A stretch of DNA of 64,000 nt from NCBI RefSeq assembly GCF_028502605.1, contig NC_079234.1:2604001-2668000 (forward strand), given 5' to 3'. Below, piece by piece: positions 47,936-58,009 of the stretch. The position numbers and the translations under genes were made by a program. The DNA comes from Trichoderma breve. Its lineage: Eukaryota; Ascomycota; Sordariomycetes; Hypocreales; Hypocreaceae. The notes under the pieces are model-generated. The model saw only the letters and a program-made list of their open reading frames with translations. It searched no databases and was not told the DNA's origin. The first letter of the stretch is position 1, and each line of letters starts with the position of its first letter.

Positions 47936-49088
47936 ATGGGCCAGTTTCTTTCTTGCATCTTGAGGCGTACGCCTCCGGCTCTACCACCGCTTCTAAACCT
48001 GCCACCCGAGATCCTATTACTGATTGCGTCTCAGCTGTCTTCGTCCCCTGAATCCCTCGTTGCCCTCTCGCTAACTTGCAGAACTCTCTTTTCTTTTCTT
48101 GACAGGGACGCAGTGAAACTCTGTGATCAGTCGCGGAAAGATCTCTTGCTATTGCTGGAGAAAGATCTCGGTGATAGGTTCTTCTACTGTTCAGTCTGTC
48201 GAAATCTCCACCGCTTCCCGCAGCCATGGCACCTCGCAGATCTATTCCATTACAGCCATTACAGCAGCTGCAAGCGCTACCACTACTGTAATATTTTTAC
48301 GCCGAATAATGCATCCTCCTATAAACTGTAGGTATCCCTTCAAGAAGCACCTCTAAAATTAGTTGCCTGATACAACAACAGGATCTATATCCATGCACGT
48401 CTTGTCATGAACCGTCACTTCTATGGCTCCCCAAAAGGACTACCTCTGGAAAGTATTGCCTTTCCAGCCATAGCTAGGAATGAACCGGACGAGCCATTCT
48501 GGCAGGAAACCCCATCCGCAAGGATGATTGGCGATGAACTGTTCCTCTGTATCACGCATTCGCTTGCAGGGAGAGGAACTACATTACGGGATATCATTGA
48601 CAGGGGATGGTCTGGTATTTGCAGCCACTTGACTCGTGATCGTTTCCGCACCATGCCAGAGCTGTTGGAGCCGGGAGAATATGAGTCAAACGAGTTGTTG
48701 CTTTTCAAGGATTGTCACAATGGGCCGGGATCCTGCAATGTGTGCTTGACTGACTACATCACCACGGTTGAGCGCGCTGAGGTAAATGAAAGGGTACAGG
48801 ATCGTCTTGGGCAGGAAAGTATCACTGACACTATATGTAATATAAGGAATTAACTAATTTGGGGACCAGGTTTCTTTAGGACCGTTAGTCGACGGTTGGT
48901 CTATCACGATCACCGCCTACCATCAGGTGGGACAGTGCCGAGATCCAGAAGATTGGAAGTGGGCGAGATTTATAGAATATCCGCCGTATAGGGTACTCCT
49001 TCAAGGCCCATTTAAAGAACGAGATATGGCTCTTCACCCCCCTGGTGCGATTAGGGAAAGGTGGGAAATAGGGGGGCTGTCAGTTTGA
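47936..49088 (+). CDS. Small F-box protein of an expanded fungal family
   Basis: Likely SCF-type substrate adaptor, target unknown. Exons 47936-48327, 48382-48818 and 48880-49088 (introns 54 and 61 nt) give 345 aa. The F-box is at about residues 20-58 (LNLPPEILLLIASQLSSSPE, then ALSLTCRTLF). A C-X2-C pair (C85, C88) sits in FFYCSVCRNLHRF, and a second cysteine group in SSCKRYHYC. The C-terminal block GWSITITAYHQVGQCRDP with WARFIEYPPYRVLLQGPF is a familiar ending of such ascomycete proteins. The second donor, GTATCA, was chosen because it is the only one that keeps frame into that block; the frame otherwise stops at 48851. It begins a small accessory-looking block between Nup84 and the hexosaminidase gene. 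Confidence 0.74.
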
Positions 49089-49301
49089 CCAAGGAGCGCT
49101 AGATAATGGAAGAATCTATGAAAGTATATTGAGAGGGGGATACACCACACCGTGAAGTTAATGATGCCTGTAAATTCTATTGGATTTATGTATTTCTACT
49201 TTGGGCTGCCTAAGTTAAACGTTGTTCTCTATTTGGCAGCCATATATTCAGGCATTTTGGTCAACGATGTCATTGTCCATCCAAATTTAGCCAACAGCAG
49301 C

Positions 49302-50314
49302 ATGGATCTATCAATGTTGCCGGGGTCTCTAGACGGAGAAAACGAGTCTGCGATGCCAGTCGTCCGGTTCATCAGCGGGCAGCAGCTATTCCGAGCTATT
49401 GACTCTATTGAATCCAGATCCTACGAAATGGACTCCAGAGGAGAAGTAGATACACTGCTTGTAACGAGTGTGTTTGAATCAAATCCTCCGCAACGGTCCT
49501 CTGAGTACTAACATGCCCTTTTCTCTTCTTTTCTCGCCATCCAGACGTGTCTCCTAATACCTTTGGTATGTTAGAACGGAAACGAGAGGCTCGTGGACGC
49601 AAGTTCCGCTTCAACTGGTACGACGAAGATTCTCGGCGGCTTCTTATGTGTTTGAACACGGGAGCCCACGTTCAACTACATATATGGCTATACATGGAGA
49701 TTATATACAACCTGTTCGTCATGGGCCTTGGTGACGCATGGAAACCCATGGGAGCCACGAGCTTCTACCATGGGGGCCTCTCCTCTGGCGAAGAGTTTGG
49801 AAATACCAGTGTCGGTCATGGTGATAATGGCGGAGGGAGCAGCGGAGAGCCAGATTCGTCGGGAGGACCGCGGCCAAAACGGCGTGGACGCGGTGCTTTT
49901 CCCACTCTTGTTGTAGAAGCAGGGTGTACTCGGTCTTTGGCGATTATGCAGGCCAAGGCGAAGTGGTGGTTTAAAATCTCCAACCATGATGTAAAAATTG
50001 TGCTGTTGGCGAAGTTTTATCCATGACGACAGATGGCAGTTGTCGAAAAGTGGGAAGAAAGACCACGGGAGATTCGTGAAGGAGCGGCAACAACTCGATG
50101 GGGATCTGAAGGAATGCCATCTTGTCAGCAGGTGGTTACAATCACAAAAACTAGTAACGAACCAATGGCGTACCAGATATCTGATGAATTGACGCTGAGT
50201 TTTAGGCTGTTGTTTTTGAGGGATCCGGGTGAAGAAGAGAGAGATGTGGTGATTTCTGCCGACCGCTTGCAAGACTATGCGGAGATGGTTTGGGAAGAGG
50301 CTCTTGAGGACTAG
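49302..50314 (+). pseudogene. Interrupted copy of an uncharacterised fungal protein family
   Basis: Function not recognised. Exon 1 49302-49467 and exon 2 from 49545 (77-nt intron, branch ACTAAC, CCATCCAG) match the layout of the gene at 50510-51406, with the same intron position. The reading frame is stopped by TGA at 50024-50026, after LLAKFYP, and then continues in the same frame to a stop at 50312-50314 with sequence that aligns to the paralogue (VVEKWEERP against FLERWEER; ISADRLQDYAEMVWEEAL against MTTDDFQDYAGRVLEYAL). Distances on both sides of the stop match the paralogue exactly, so nothing but that codon is out of place. It may be a pseudogene, a truncated 215-aa protein, or an assembly error. 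The core motif is AFPTLVVEAGCTRSL with KAKWWFKISN. The start is set by comparison with the paralogue. Confidence 0.6.
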
Positions 50315-50509
50315 GGGGAGAAAGTGTCTAGGAGAGGGCGTATCAGACTAATTTCTTTGGAAGATGATGTCTAGCTTGTTTATGAGTACTTGAAAAGATA
50401 AATGTACTAGATATAAGCAAATCTACTAGACGTAGATATCTCTACTAGACAAGAGTAACTATATTAGTTACAGATATCAAATAAATTATAGCTCCTCTGA
50501 GCCCATAAG
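50315..50509. other. Short convergent region with CTACTAGA repeats
   Basis: Between two converging paralogues. ACTAGA-type words recur at 50405-50445 (TCTACTAGAC twice), similar in kind to the arrays at 29.8 and 32.8 kb. Confidence 0.5.
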
Positions 50510-51406
50510 TCATCTCGATACAGCATGTCGCGCTAGGGCATACTCAAGCACTCGTCCAGCATAGTCTTGGAAATCGTCAGTAGTCATAACAACGTATTCC
50601 TCTTCCTGGAGCGAACTATCCAGAAGCAGCAGTTTGAGATTTAGCATCAAATCACCACCGGTCACTCGATACACTGGCGGATTCGAACCAGTATGAGAAA
50701 TGGTAATGGTCTGTTGACGGGCCGCCACCCATTCGACCTCTCCCTCACCAGTTTGCCCCAGCTGTCTCTCCTCCCACCTCTCCAAGAAGATCGTAAGCTG
50801 ACTCTCGTCGAGCTTTGCTAAAAGAACAGTCTTGACAGTGTGATTCGAGACCTGAAACCACCATTTGGCTTTGGCCTGCATGCTGGCCAAAGACCAGGTG
50901 CATCCAGCTTCGATCATGAGGGTAGGGAAACCTCTATAGAGTCCGTTTCTATACGGCGTCATCGATGAGTCTGCCGATCCCGCGCTCCCGTTGCCACTAC
51001 CGGAACGAAACCCCTGGCTGTAACAAGTCACTGCCCCCGTGAGACCCCAGTCGTCATCCAGTCCCATATGATGGAGTCGAATGATAATCGTTCTCTCTAG
51101 CCCCAGATGAAGCACTTCATGGGCAGTTGTGGGGATGGACACCAGTGTACATTGGGAAGACTCGAAATATTGAGAGATACGGATCATGTTACATTCGTAC
51201 TCTACGTCTATCTTGTTGAAATCTGCGAGGGATACGTCTGGAAACAGGTAAGAAAAGAGGGGAGGGAAGACATATAGACTATGGGTAGACGTACTTGTTA
51301 CACGCAATGCATCTCCTTGCTGGGAATGCTTTTCTCTGACCAAATCTTCGATGTTTGTAAATTGAATTGCCGGCACAGAATCAGCCGCTGCTTCGTCCTG
51401 ATCCAT
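50510..51406 (-). CDS. Uncharacterised fungal protein, intact paralogue of the 49302-50314 copy
   Basis: Exons 51406-51295 and 51237-50510 with a 57-nt intron (GTACGT, TTTCCAG) give 279 aa. The intron is a multiple of three and has no stop codon, so retention would give a 298-aa form; the spliced form is preferred because the intron position matches the paralogue. The conserved core is GFPTLMIEAGCTWSLASMQ, then AKWWFQVSNHTVKTVLLAKL and a FLERWEERQ strand. The layout of a P-T-L-hydrophobic-E-A-G strand followed by a W-W-containing helix and a VKTVLLAK strand recalls restriction-endonuclease-like folds, but catalytic residues are not clear and this is only a guess. I recall many ascomycete hypothetical proteins with this motif and no known function. 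Confidence 0.68.
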   Translation of the reverse strand: MDQDEAAADSVPAIQFTNIEDLVREKHSQQGDALRVTSTSTHSLYVFPPLFSYLFPDVSLADFNKIDVEYECNMIRISQYFESSQCTLVSIPTTAHEVLHLGLERTIIIRLHHMGLDDDWGLTGAVTCYSQGFRSGSGNGSAGSADSSMTPYRNGLYRGFPTLMIEAGCTWSLASMQAKAKWWFQVSNHTVKTVLLAKLDESQLTIFLERWEERQLGQTGEGEVEWVAARQQTITISHTGSNPPVYRVTGGDLMLNLKLLLLDSSLQEEEYVVMTTDDFQDYAGRVLEYALARHAVSR

Positions 51407-52054
51407 CGCCGATAGTATTCTGTATAGTCAAGATGAATTTGGTGTTTATCATCGAAATACGGATATCTCATTTGGATACTCTGCTCAGGGCGTTTTAGGG
51501 TGTCACACCCTTCCTGAGGTGTATAAAGAGATGAGACAGTTTATAGAATCTTGCACCGCCTATTAAATCTGATCTATAATCTACCTACCTAGTAGGTAGT
51601 AGATAAGTATGACGGCATGCATAGATGAGAAAGTAACTTGCATTGATTGGTACTATTGCCTCCTTGCTAAAATAGCACTGGTCCAGGTACCCGGATCTAG
51701 GTAGTAATTAAGCTTTTGTGCCTTCCAATTGTCTCAGGAAGATGGAAATACATCAAAAGTCTATATCAGTGTATTGATACATCTCAAAAGAGGAATAGAC
51801 AACTTGGAAGTGTTGCTACTAACGGATTGCATGGATAATAACATCCTCATTACGACAACTATAGAAAGATACGTCTGCTTGTCATAACATATATGTAGAT
51901 GAATTTGAATTATATACAGTTAATAATATACCGCCCCAAGCTGGATACCCTCCCAGCTCCTCTTAAGCCATACCTGTTTTAATCACTGTACACTAATGAT
52001 AATACGTGAAAAATAGAAAAAACCCTGCCCAATAAAGAAAAAGTCATCCTAGAC
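51407..52054. other. Intergenic: 5' flank of the paralogue and 3' flank of the hexosaminidase gene
   Basis: 648 nt, A/T-rich. No gene seen. Confidence 0.5.
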
Positions 52055-53926
52055 TTAAAATAGTGTGCAAGCAGTGGCGTTGAGCTGAGTGCAGTAGGTC
52101 ATCTGGATGGGGAACGCGCTGACACCACGAGCAAGCAAGCGTTCTCGGAACTCGTTCAGACGAGGAACAACGTCCAGCTGGCTGCGCTGCTCACCAGAGG
52201 CATCGGTATTGCCGGACCACCAAACCTCACCGGCGGCGCTGCCACGAGGCCAGATGATGTTGTCCAGGTTGCTGGCGTCAATCATCTCGCTCCATATGGC
52301 AAGCTCTCCTCCCAGGACGTTCTTGGCAGCCGAAGCGGACACGTTGGCTGCAGGGTCATGAGAGTAGATGAGCCTCCAGTTCTTGGTGGGCTGGCACCAG
52401 TCGTTGAATGGGTAGTAGGTGTTGTAGGAGTCTCCTGGAGGGAAGTTGACCCATTGACCGCGGCCGCAGTCCAAGTACTATACACGCGTTAGTTATCGTT
52501 CAGGTTACATCTCAATTTTCAAAATCCAAAACTTACGTAGAAGTTGTAGTCGGTGTCAATGACCTTGTGGCCGCTCTCGGCCAGGTTCTTGACAGCATCG
52601 CCACCCAGCCACGACTGGACAACGGTGTCGCTGCCGAGAGTCAGGTTCCAGGTGGTGACCATCTCCTCCCAGACAAATGGCGACAAGCCCGCGGCACGGA
52701 CCTTGGAGTGGGCAAAGTTGATGAACTTTTGCAGCAGGGGTTGCAGAACGGAGGTCTCGTTGCTCCTGATGTGGGAGTCGAGCATGGAGTCGTTAGCGTT
52801 GAGCTCGTCACCACCGGTGTGGAAGTATGCGCTGTAAGGCGCGACGCGAGGCAAAAGGTCGTCGAACAGTGTGTCGAGGAAGCTGTACACCTTGGTGTTG
52901 TTGATGGAAAAGGCACCGCAAGGTGGCTCGGCGCAGTAGTACTGGTAAGGCATCTCTTCGTAGGCAACAATGAGATCGCTGTAAGCGAGCTCGATAACAC
53001 CAATGTGGCCAGGCATATCGATTTCCGTAATGACCTCAACACCGCGGGCGACACCGTACTGGAAAATGCCAGCAAGGTCTGCAGGGGTGTAGACGAGGCT
53101 GGGGTGGTAGGCACCGGCCTGGGACAGCTTAGGCAGCGAGGGGATCACCAGCGGCCACGACTGAGAGTCGGTGATGTGCAAGTGCAGGCGGTTAAGCTTG
53201 TTCCACGACATGGCGTCAATGGTCCTCTTGATGTCATCAATGGTTTGATAGTTACGGGCAAGGTCAAGCATGATGCCACGGTGGGGGTATTTGGGTGCGT
53301 CTGTGATGGAAACGGGAGCCTGAGTCGTATAGTAGAAAGGTCCAGCAGAGTGCTTGTAGAAAAGCTGCGAGAAGGTCTCGAGGGCGTGCAGAACACCGGT
53401 AGAAGACTTGGCACTGATGTTGACCTGTCCTTTCTTGGAAATGGTCAAAGAGTACGACTCATCAACGTCTCCGGCGCGCGGCTTGAACGTCTTGGAAGTA
53501 TCCTTTCCAGTCTGCTGAATTGAGATGGACTGGATTCGGTTCTGAGGGGCCACCTTCGGCTCAAAGTTGCTGTTACGCGGGTGAAGCTTCCATGGCACAT
53601 AGTTGGTGTTGAAGATGGATTGAAAAGTGCGCGAGACAGCGCCCTGGACGATTTGCCTGCTGTCGAAGTTGGAGCTGGACGGTGGGTTGTAGCCGATAGG
53701 GATGATCTATTGCCAAAGTGTTAGTCTCTGAGATCTATGCATGTGTATATCAAGCATCATCATCTTCTTGTCATCGACATACCGGCACTCCATTGTAAGT
53801 CACCCTAACAGCCTGGTCAATAAAGAGCACGCTGTCTCCGGTCGAGATCTTCTGAGGAATGGGCCACAGCGCATTTGCTGGGCTGAAAGCCAATGCGGCA
53901 ATCGCGATGATCGCCTTGGGCAGCAT
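52055..53926 (-). CDS. nag1: Secreted GH20 beta-N-acetylhexosaminidase (Nag1/Exc1 type)
   Basis: Exochitinase that releases N-acetylglucosamine from chitin oligomers, outside the cell or wall-bound. Exons 53926-53783, 53706-52537 and 52477-52055 (introns 76 and 59 nt) give 578 aa, the usual length of fungal GH20 enzymes. The signal peptide is MLPKAIIAIAALAFSPANA. The N-terminal GH20b-like domain runs to about residue 180; the TIM barrel follows with YPHRGIMLDLARNYQ and LHLHITDSQSWP. The catalytic Asp-Glu pair is D348-E349 in YFHTGGDELNAN. EVITEIDMPGHIGV is the conserved active-site strand. The C-terminal exon includes LGGELAIWSEMI and EVWWSG. The whole sequence, from the signal peptide on, resembles the Trichoderma nag1/exc1 protein that I know from the literature. 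Its promoter is the stretch above 53926; induction by chitin products is known for the family but no site was assigned here. Confidence 0.95.
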
Positions 53927-56900
53927 GATGAGCGATGGCAATAACACTACTACGAGTAAGATTGGAATGCTCCGTATGCCAGCAATGAGTCGACTCTATG
54001 GTGGAGATGTCGTCCTGCCAGCACTGCTACAGCTCTCGGACACGGGGGCCAACCGAATATTTAAATAGCTGGCCGGCAACACGGTTCCTTGAAGGGATGT
54101 GCGGATCTCTAAAATGGGCATGCCTCCCCCAAAGGACGTTATGCGCTAGGATGGACCATGACCCTTGACACGCGACTGGCAAGACAAATTCAACGATCCA
54201 GAGGCCAATGCTACATGGCACGCGTGTAAAAAGGCAGCTGATGCCTGTCCATTCCCAGATCCCAGCGGCTCGGCAGGTCGGCAGCAGGGAGACTGGCTGC
54301 TGGGCAGAAGCTGAGGCTGAGCATGTGCTCCAGACATGGACGAGACTTCCCTGTTGATGGTGAAGCTGTGGCGTTCTGCCGGGGGCCGAGTTGACTTGGG
54401 TAACTTGTGAGGGCAACGTTACTTTAAGTCAACCTTCTTTTGGTGGTGTTAATTGGACGCACTCCCCACGCACAGCAACCAACAGCACGCATCTCCTTCG
54501 CTAAGACTTTTTTTGCTTGCAGAAAACAATGCTTGGCAAGAGACGCCAATGGCACAAAGAAAGAAAAAGAAGGCGACGATTAAGGCGAATGCTGAACAGT
54601 TCGAGTCGGGCCAGGTGCGAGCATCCCACAGCGACTCCCTGTGAGTCCTCGTACATGCCCGTCCATCATTCCATCATTCAGGCAAAGGGTGCCCGCTGAG
54701 ATTGGCAAGTCGGACAAATTAGCTGCTGTAGAAGCACCCCTGCAAGTACGATATACTCCGTGGTCCGAATACCGCTGGCAACTTGAAACACAGACAATGA
54801 TATTTCGACAGGGGTGGGATCTGACGAGAGATCTGGGCAATGGGACTGGCTACTCCATGCTCCAGCATCAGTAGAGCGCCGACAAAGAACCAAGCGTTTA
54901 ATCAGCTTCATCTTGTTACCGATGGACCGATCGAGGCCAAGAGCTGAAGCTGCAGTGCTGTTGCATCCAGAGGTCACTCGATCCATTGTCTCAACCATTT
55001 GATCGTGTCGCCATCGACTGAGCGGCCACAGAGGCCAAAGCCGCTCTGTTTCGCCGGCCGGGAAATCAGCTAGTGGCGCTGGATGCCGCAACGGCCCCGG
55101 GACTTTGTTTCTGTGGTCGCTAAAGCAGCTGCTAGGGCCGTGTCTCGTTCTTTTGTGTGGTTGTAACGGCACATGGTTGGAGAATCCCTGATTGCGATCA
55201 TCATGCGGGGACGCCTCTCCACGGCCCGTTATCGCGGGCCAATCAGTGGCGGATAAGCCTTAGTCCGGGGGCCGCCCTTTTGATGAGGCGTTAGTCTGCA
55301 TCAGGCATCTGTCAATGGCCAGTTCGGTGGTTTGCCGGGTTATTTTGCGGGGCCTTGGCCGTGGGCGGAAATTGAAGTCGAGTCGACAGCGCTGTTTGCT
55401 TGTGTGAAGCTGACAGATGGGCGTTGCATTGCTAGCGATAATTTGGGAGCTTCATCGGCTGTCTTTATCGCCGCCGTGCCTGGGATCGAGTTAAATTACC
55501 ATCGCCCATGGTGCTTACTGCAAGTATGAGTGCTCTACAGTCATAACCTGTATGCTTGCGCAGAGGTATGGACCCCCTGATAGATACCAAGATAAGTGCT
55601 AAATACAGCACCTTACATCACTCACAATGATGACCCTGAGCAATCTGCTGGACTGTATGTACGAGAATGGATCAGTTGAATCATTACGGCCCAGCAGCAG
55701 CACTTGCGGAGCAGAGTTGCCCCGTACTTACACCACAGTGCTACGTGTAATCGCAGCTATCACGGCCCCTGTCTAGAGCGACGTTGAACAAAGGGTCCAG
55801 TCCATATCGTCGGCTCCATAGGTAGAGATTTGATACCAACCCGTCCCTCTACTTACACAAGGGCGCAACGATGAGAGAGATACAGCAGAATGGTAGTACA
55901 ACTGGCTAGTTGTGCTGAACTGTTACTACGGCCGACCCCTGTATTACGTACCTATTTGCAAACAGCACTAGTACTCCATTCTCGCATTTTAGTACATAGA
56001 CTATCGCGTTACTTTCAAAAGCACGGTATAACAGGCCGTACCCTTGGCACGATTGTAACCTCACCTCTCCAGGCCCCTCCTGTGGCGTGTAGTACAGTAC
56101 CTAGTATGCAGGACATGCCGCTAGGCCTGAGAGGCTAGACTGCTGCTGAACCGACGATGCTTGATTTGCAAGTCTCCATCTCAACCCTTTGACCATCCCG
56201 CTAGGTTACACTCCATAGCGCTGCTCAGACATGGGCATCTCCGGCGAAGCGGCATGTAACACTGGCTCGTGGTATCGCGTCAAGTCTGGATGGTTCTCAG
56301 GTCCAATCTTTTGCTAGACTATCGAGAAAGCTGGACGCGATGATACATAATGCAAGCCAGCTTGATATGGATGCTTGCTTCTACGACCAATCTTATCTGG
56401 AGACATCACCAGGGTTTCCTTGTAGATACTATATCTCATGACCAAGCGTATACTCATTTCGAATCATCTCTCGCCTGGAAGGCTATCCGAACGCATGCAT
56501 CTACCCCACTACCTATGCAGAAAAACTAACCAGCTGAGCTTGGAGTCCTGAGGCTTGATGTCCAGTACGGCATACCTACAATTAGTGCTTGGTATGGAGT
56601 AGAGAGCCCTGTGTTCTGTAGTTGGGATGTCTTGCGAGATGAGAGGTGCCAAGTATCAGCTGGCGTTTCATTTATAACCCAATGCCCGCCTCTGTGACAC
56701 AAACCAGCAAACTAACATAAAGCACAACTGTATGGGTCTTTGTTCCAAGGACTCTAATGTGCCCAGCCGCAATTTGGCAGTACATCGCTCTACATTACCG
56801 TACCTACTAATCCATAGGAGCCTGGTCTGAGCCTGGTACCGAAAGCTTCCATTCCGGCCAAAGTATACCAGAATCCGTACATGTTGGTGAAATGGAGCAA

Positions 56901-58009
56901 CCGTTGCAATCTCTGGCGCGAGTGGTATACTACTAGGTAGCTGAAAGACATCTACATACAGTAGGTAGATCGTGATGAGGACTGGGACATTGTGGGGGAG
57001 TCTGTAACCCCAGATTGCCGAATTGGAAGGGGCCAAATCCTAATACGAGGTACCCAGTACTTGGGTTTACTGGCTCCGCAGAGACAACCTCCTTGAGACA
57101 TCTTCAAGGTTGACTAACAAAGGCGCTGAATATCTTCAGTTAATCACTTATTTATAAAAAAAACAGAGAGAAAACAAAGAGCTAAATATAGACAAGGTCT
57201 TTTCTCTGGGAAGAATATCTCAAAGAGCGCTCGATTCTTTGTCATGGCTATATATTTGCCACTCTTTGAAGATTGCATTCCCAAAACAGATCCTTCATGT
57301 TATACAAACCTTTGGAAGTAAAAGCACAGACTTTACCAGTGCTTCATGCACTCTGCCAAGTCCAGGCACTGATGATGCTATTAATATAGGAGTGCTGGTA
57401 TGCACACTGCTTGGAGGAGGCCGCAGGATGGCACGTGAGACTCCAGCTGCCGCATTAAAGGCTTCCATTTTTAGGAGAAAAGCCAATAAAGTACTGCGTA
57501 ATACAACGGAAACGGCCACGCACAAAGCCCAGTTCTGGTAAAGTTGAACTGTCAGCCGCAGGGAACCAGAAAATTCTACCAGATTCACAATGAAATCAAA
57601 GCTGCCATGATTACACTTCATCACTAGAGCCAGTAGCTCACATATACTCAGCCACCGGCAAAGCTGATGACAAACCTTTTCGCCACCAGTGATATCGCAT
57701 CACGTGACACCACTCCGACCCATTCTTTCGAGTTGCCTAGCAGTCAAGAAGAACTTTGTGAACCTCATCTGCTACATGTGAGCCAGAGCAGGCCGATTTT
57801 CGCCATTACAGCATTCACTCACAATTGCATACGACCTTGCGATATTTCCACGCTTATCCGCCTGTTTAAAGAGGCGCCCCAAACCCGAGAATCTCTCTGC
57901 CGCGCGATCACCTCCCGCCGCCTAGATAAACGCGTCTCAGAAGTTGGACACGGGCAAAGAACCACCGTCGCACTGGTCGTCCAGACACAACGATCCTTAC
58001 CTCGACACC
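53927..58009. other. Gene-poor region between hexosaminidase and Nab2 genes
   Basis: About 4.1 kb. It has only short frames (the largest about 165 codons), none with a domain or spliced continuation. No coding remnants of a transposon, terminal repeats or tRNA-like structures were seen by eye. It includes both divergent promoters. Confidence 0.55.

Noticed and set aside
52567..53523. 318-codon plus-strand frame inside the hexosaminidase gene
   Set aside because: Antisense shadow of the GH20 exon; long only because of codon bias.
54678..55172. Minus-strand frame of 164 codons in the gene-poor gap
   Set aside because: Composition is not coding-like and no neighbour exon extends it.
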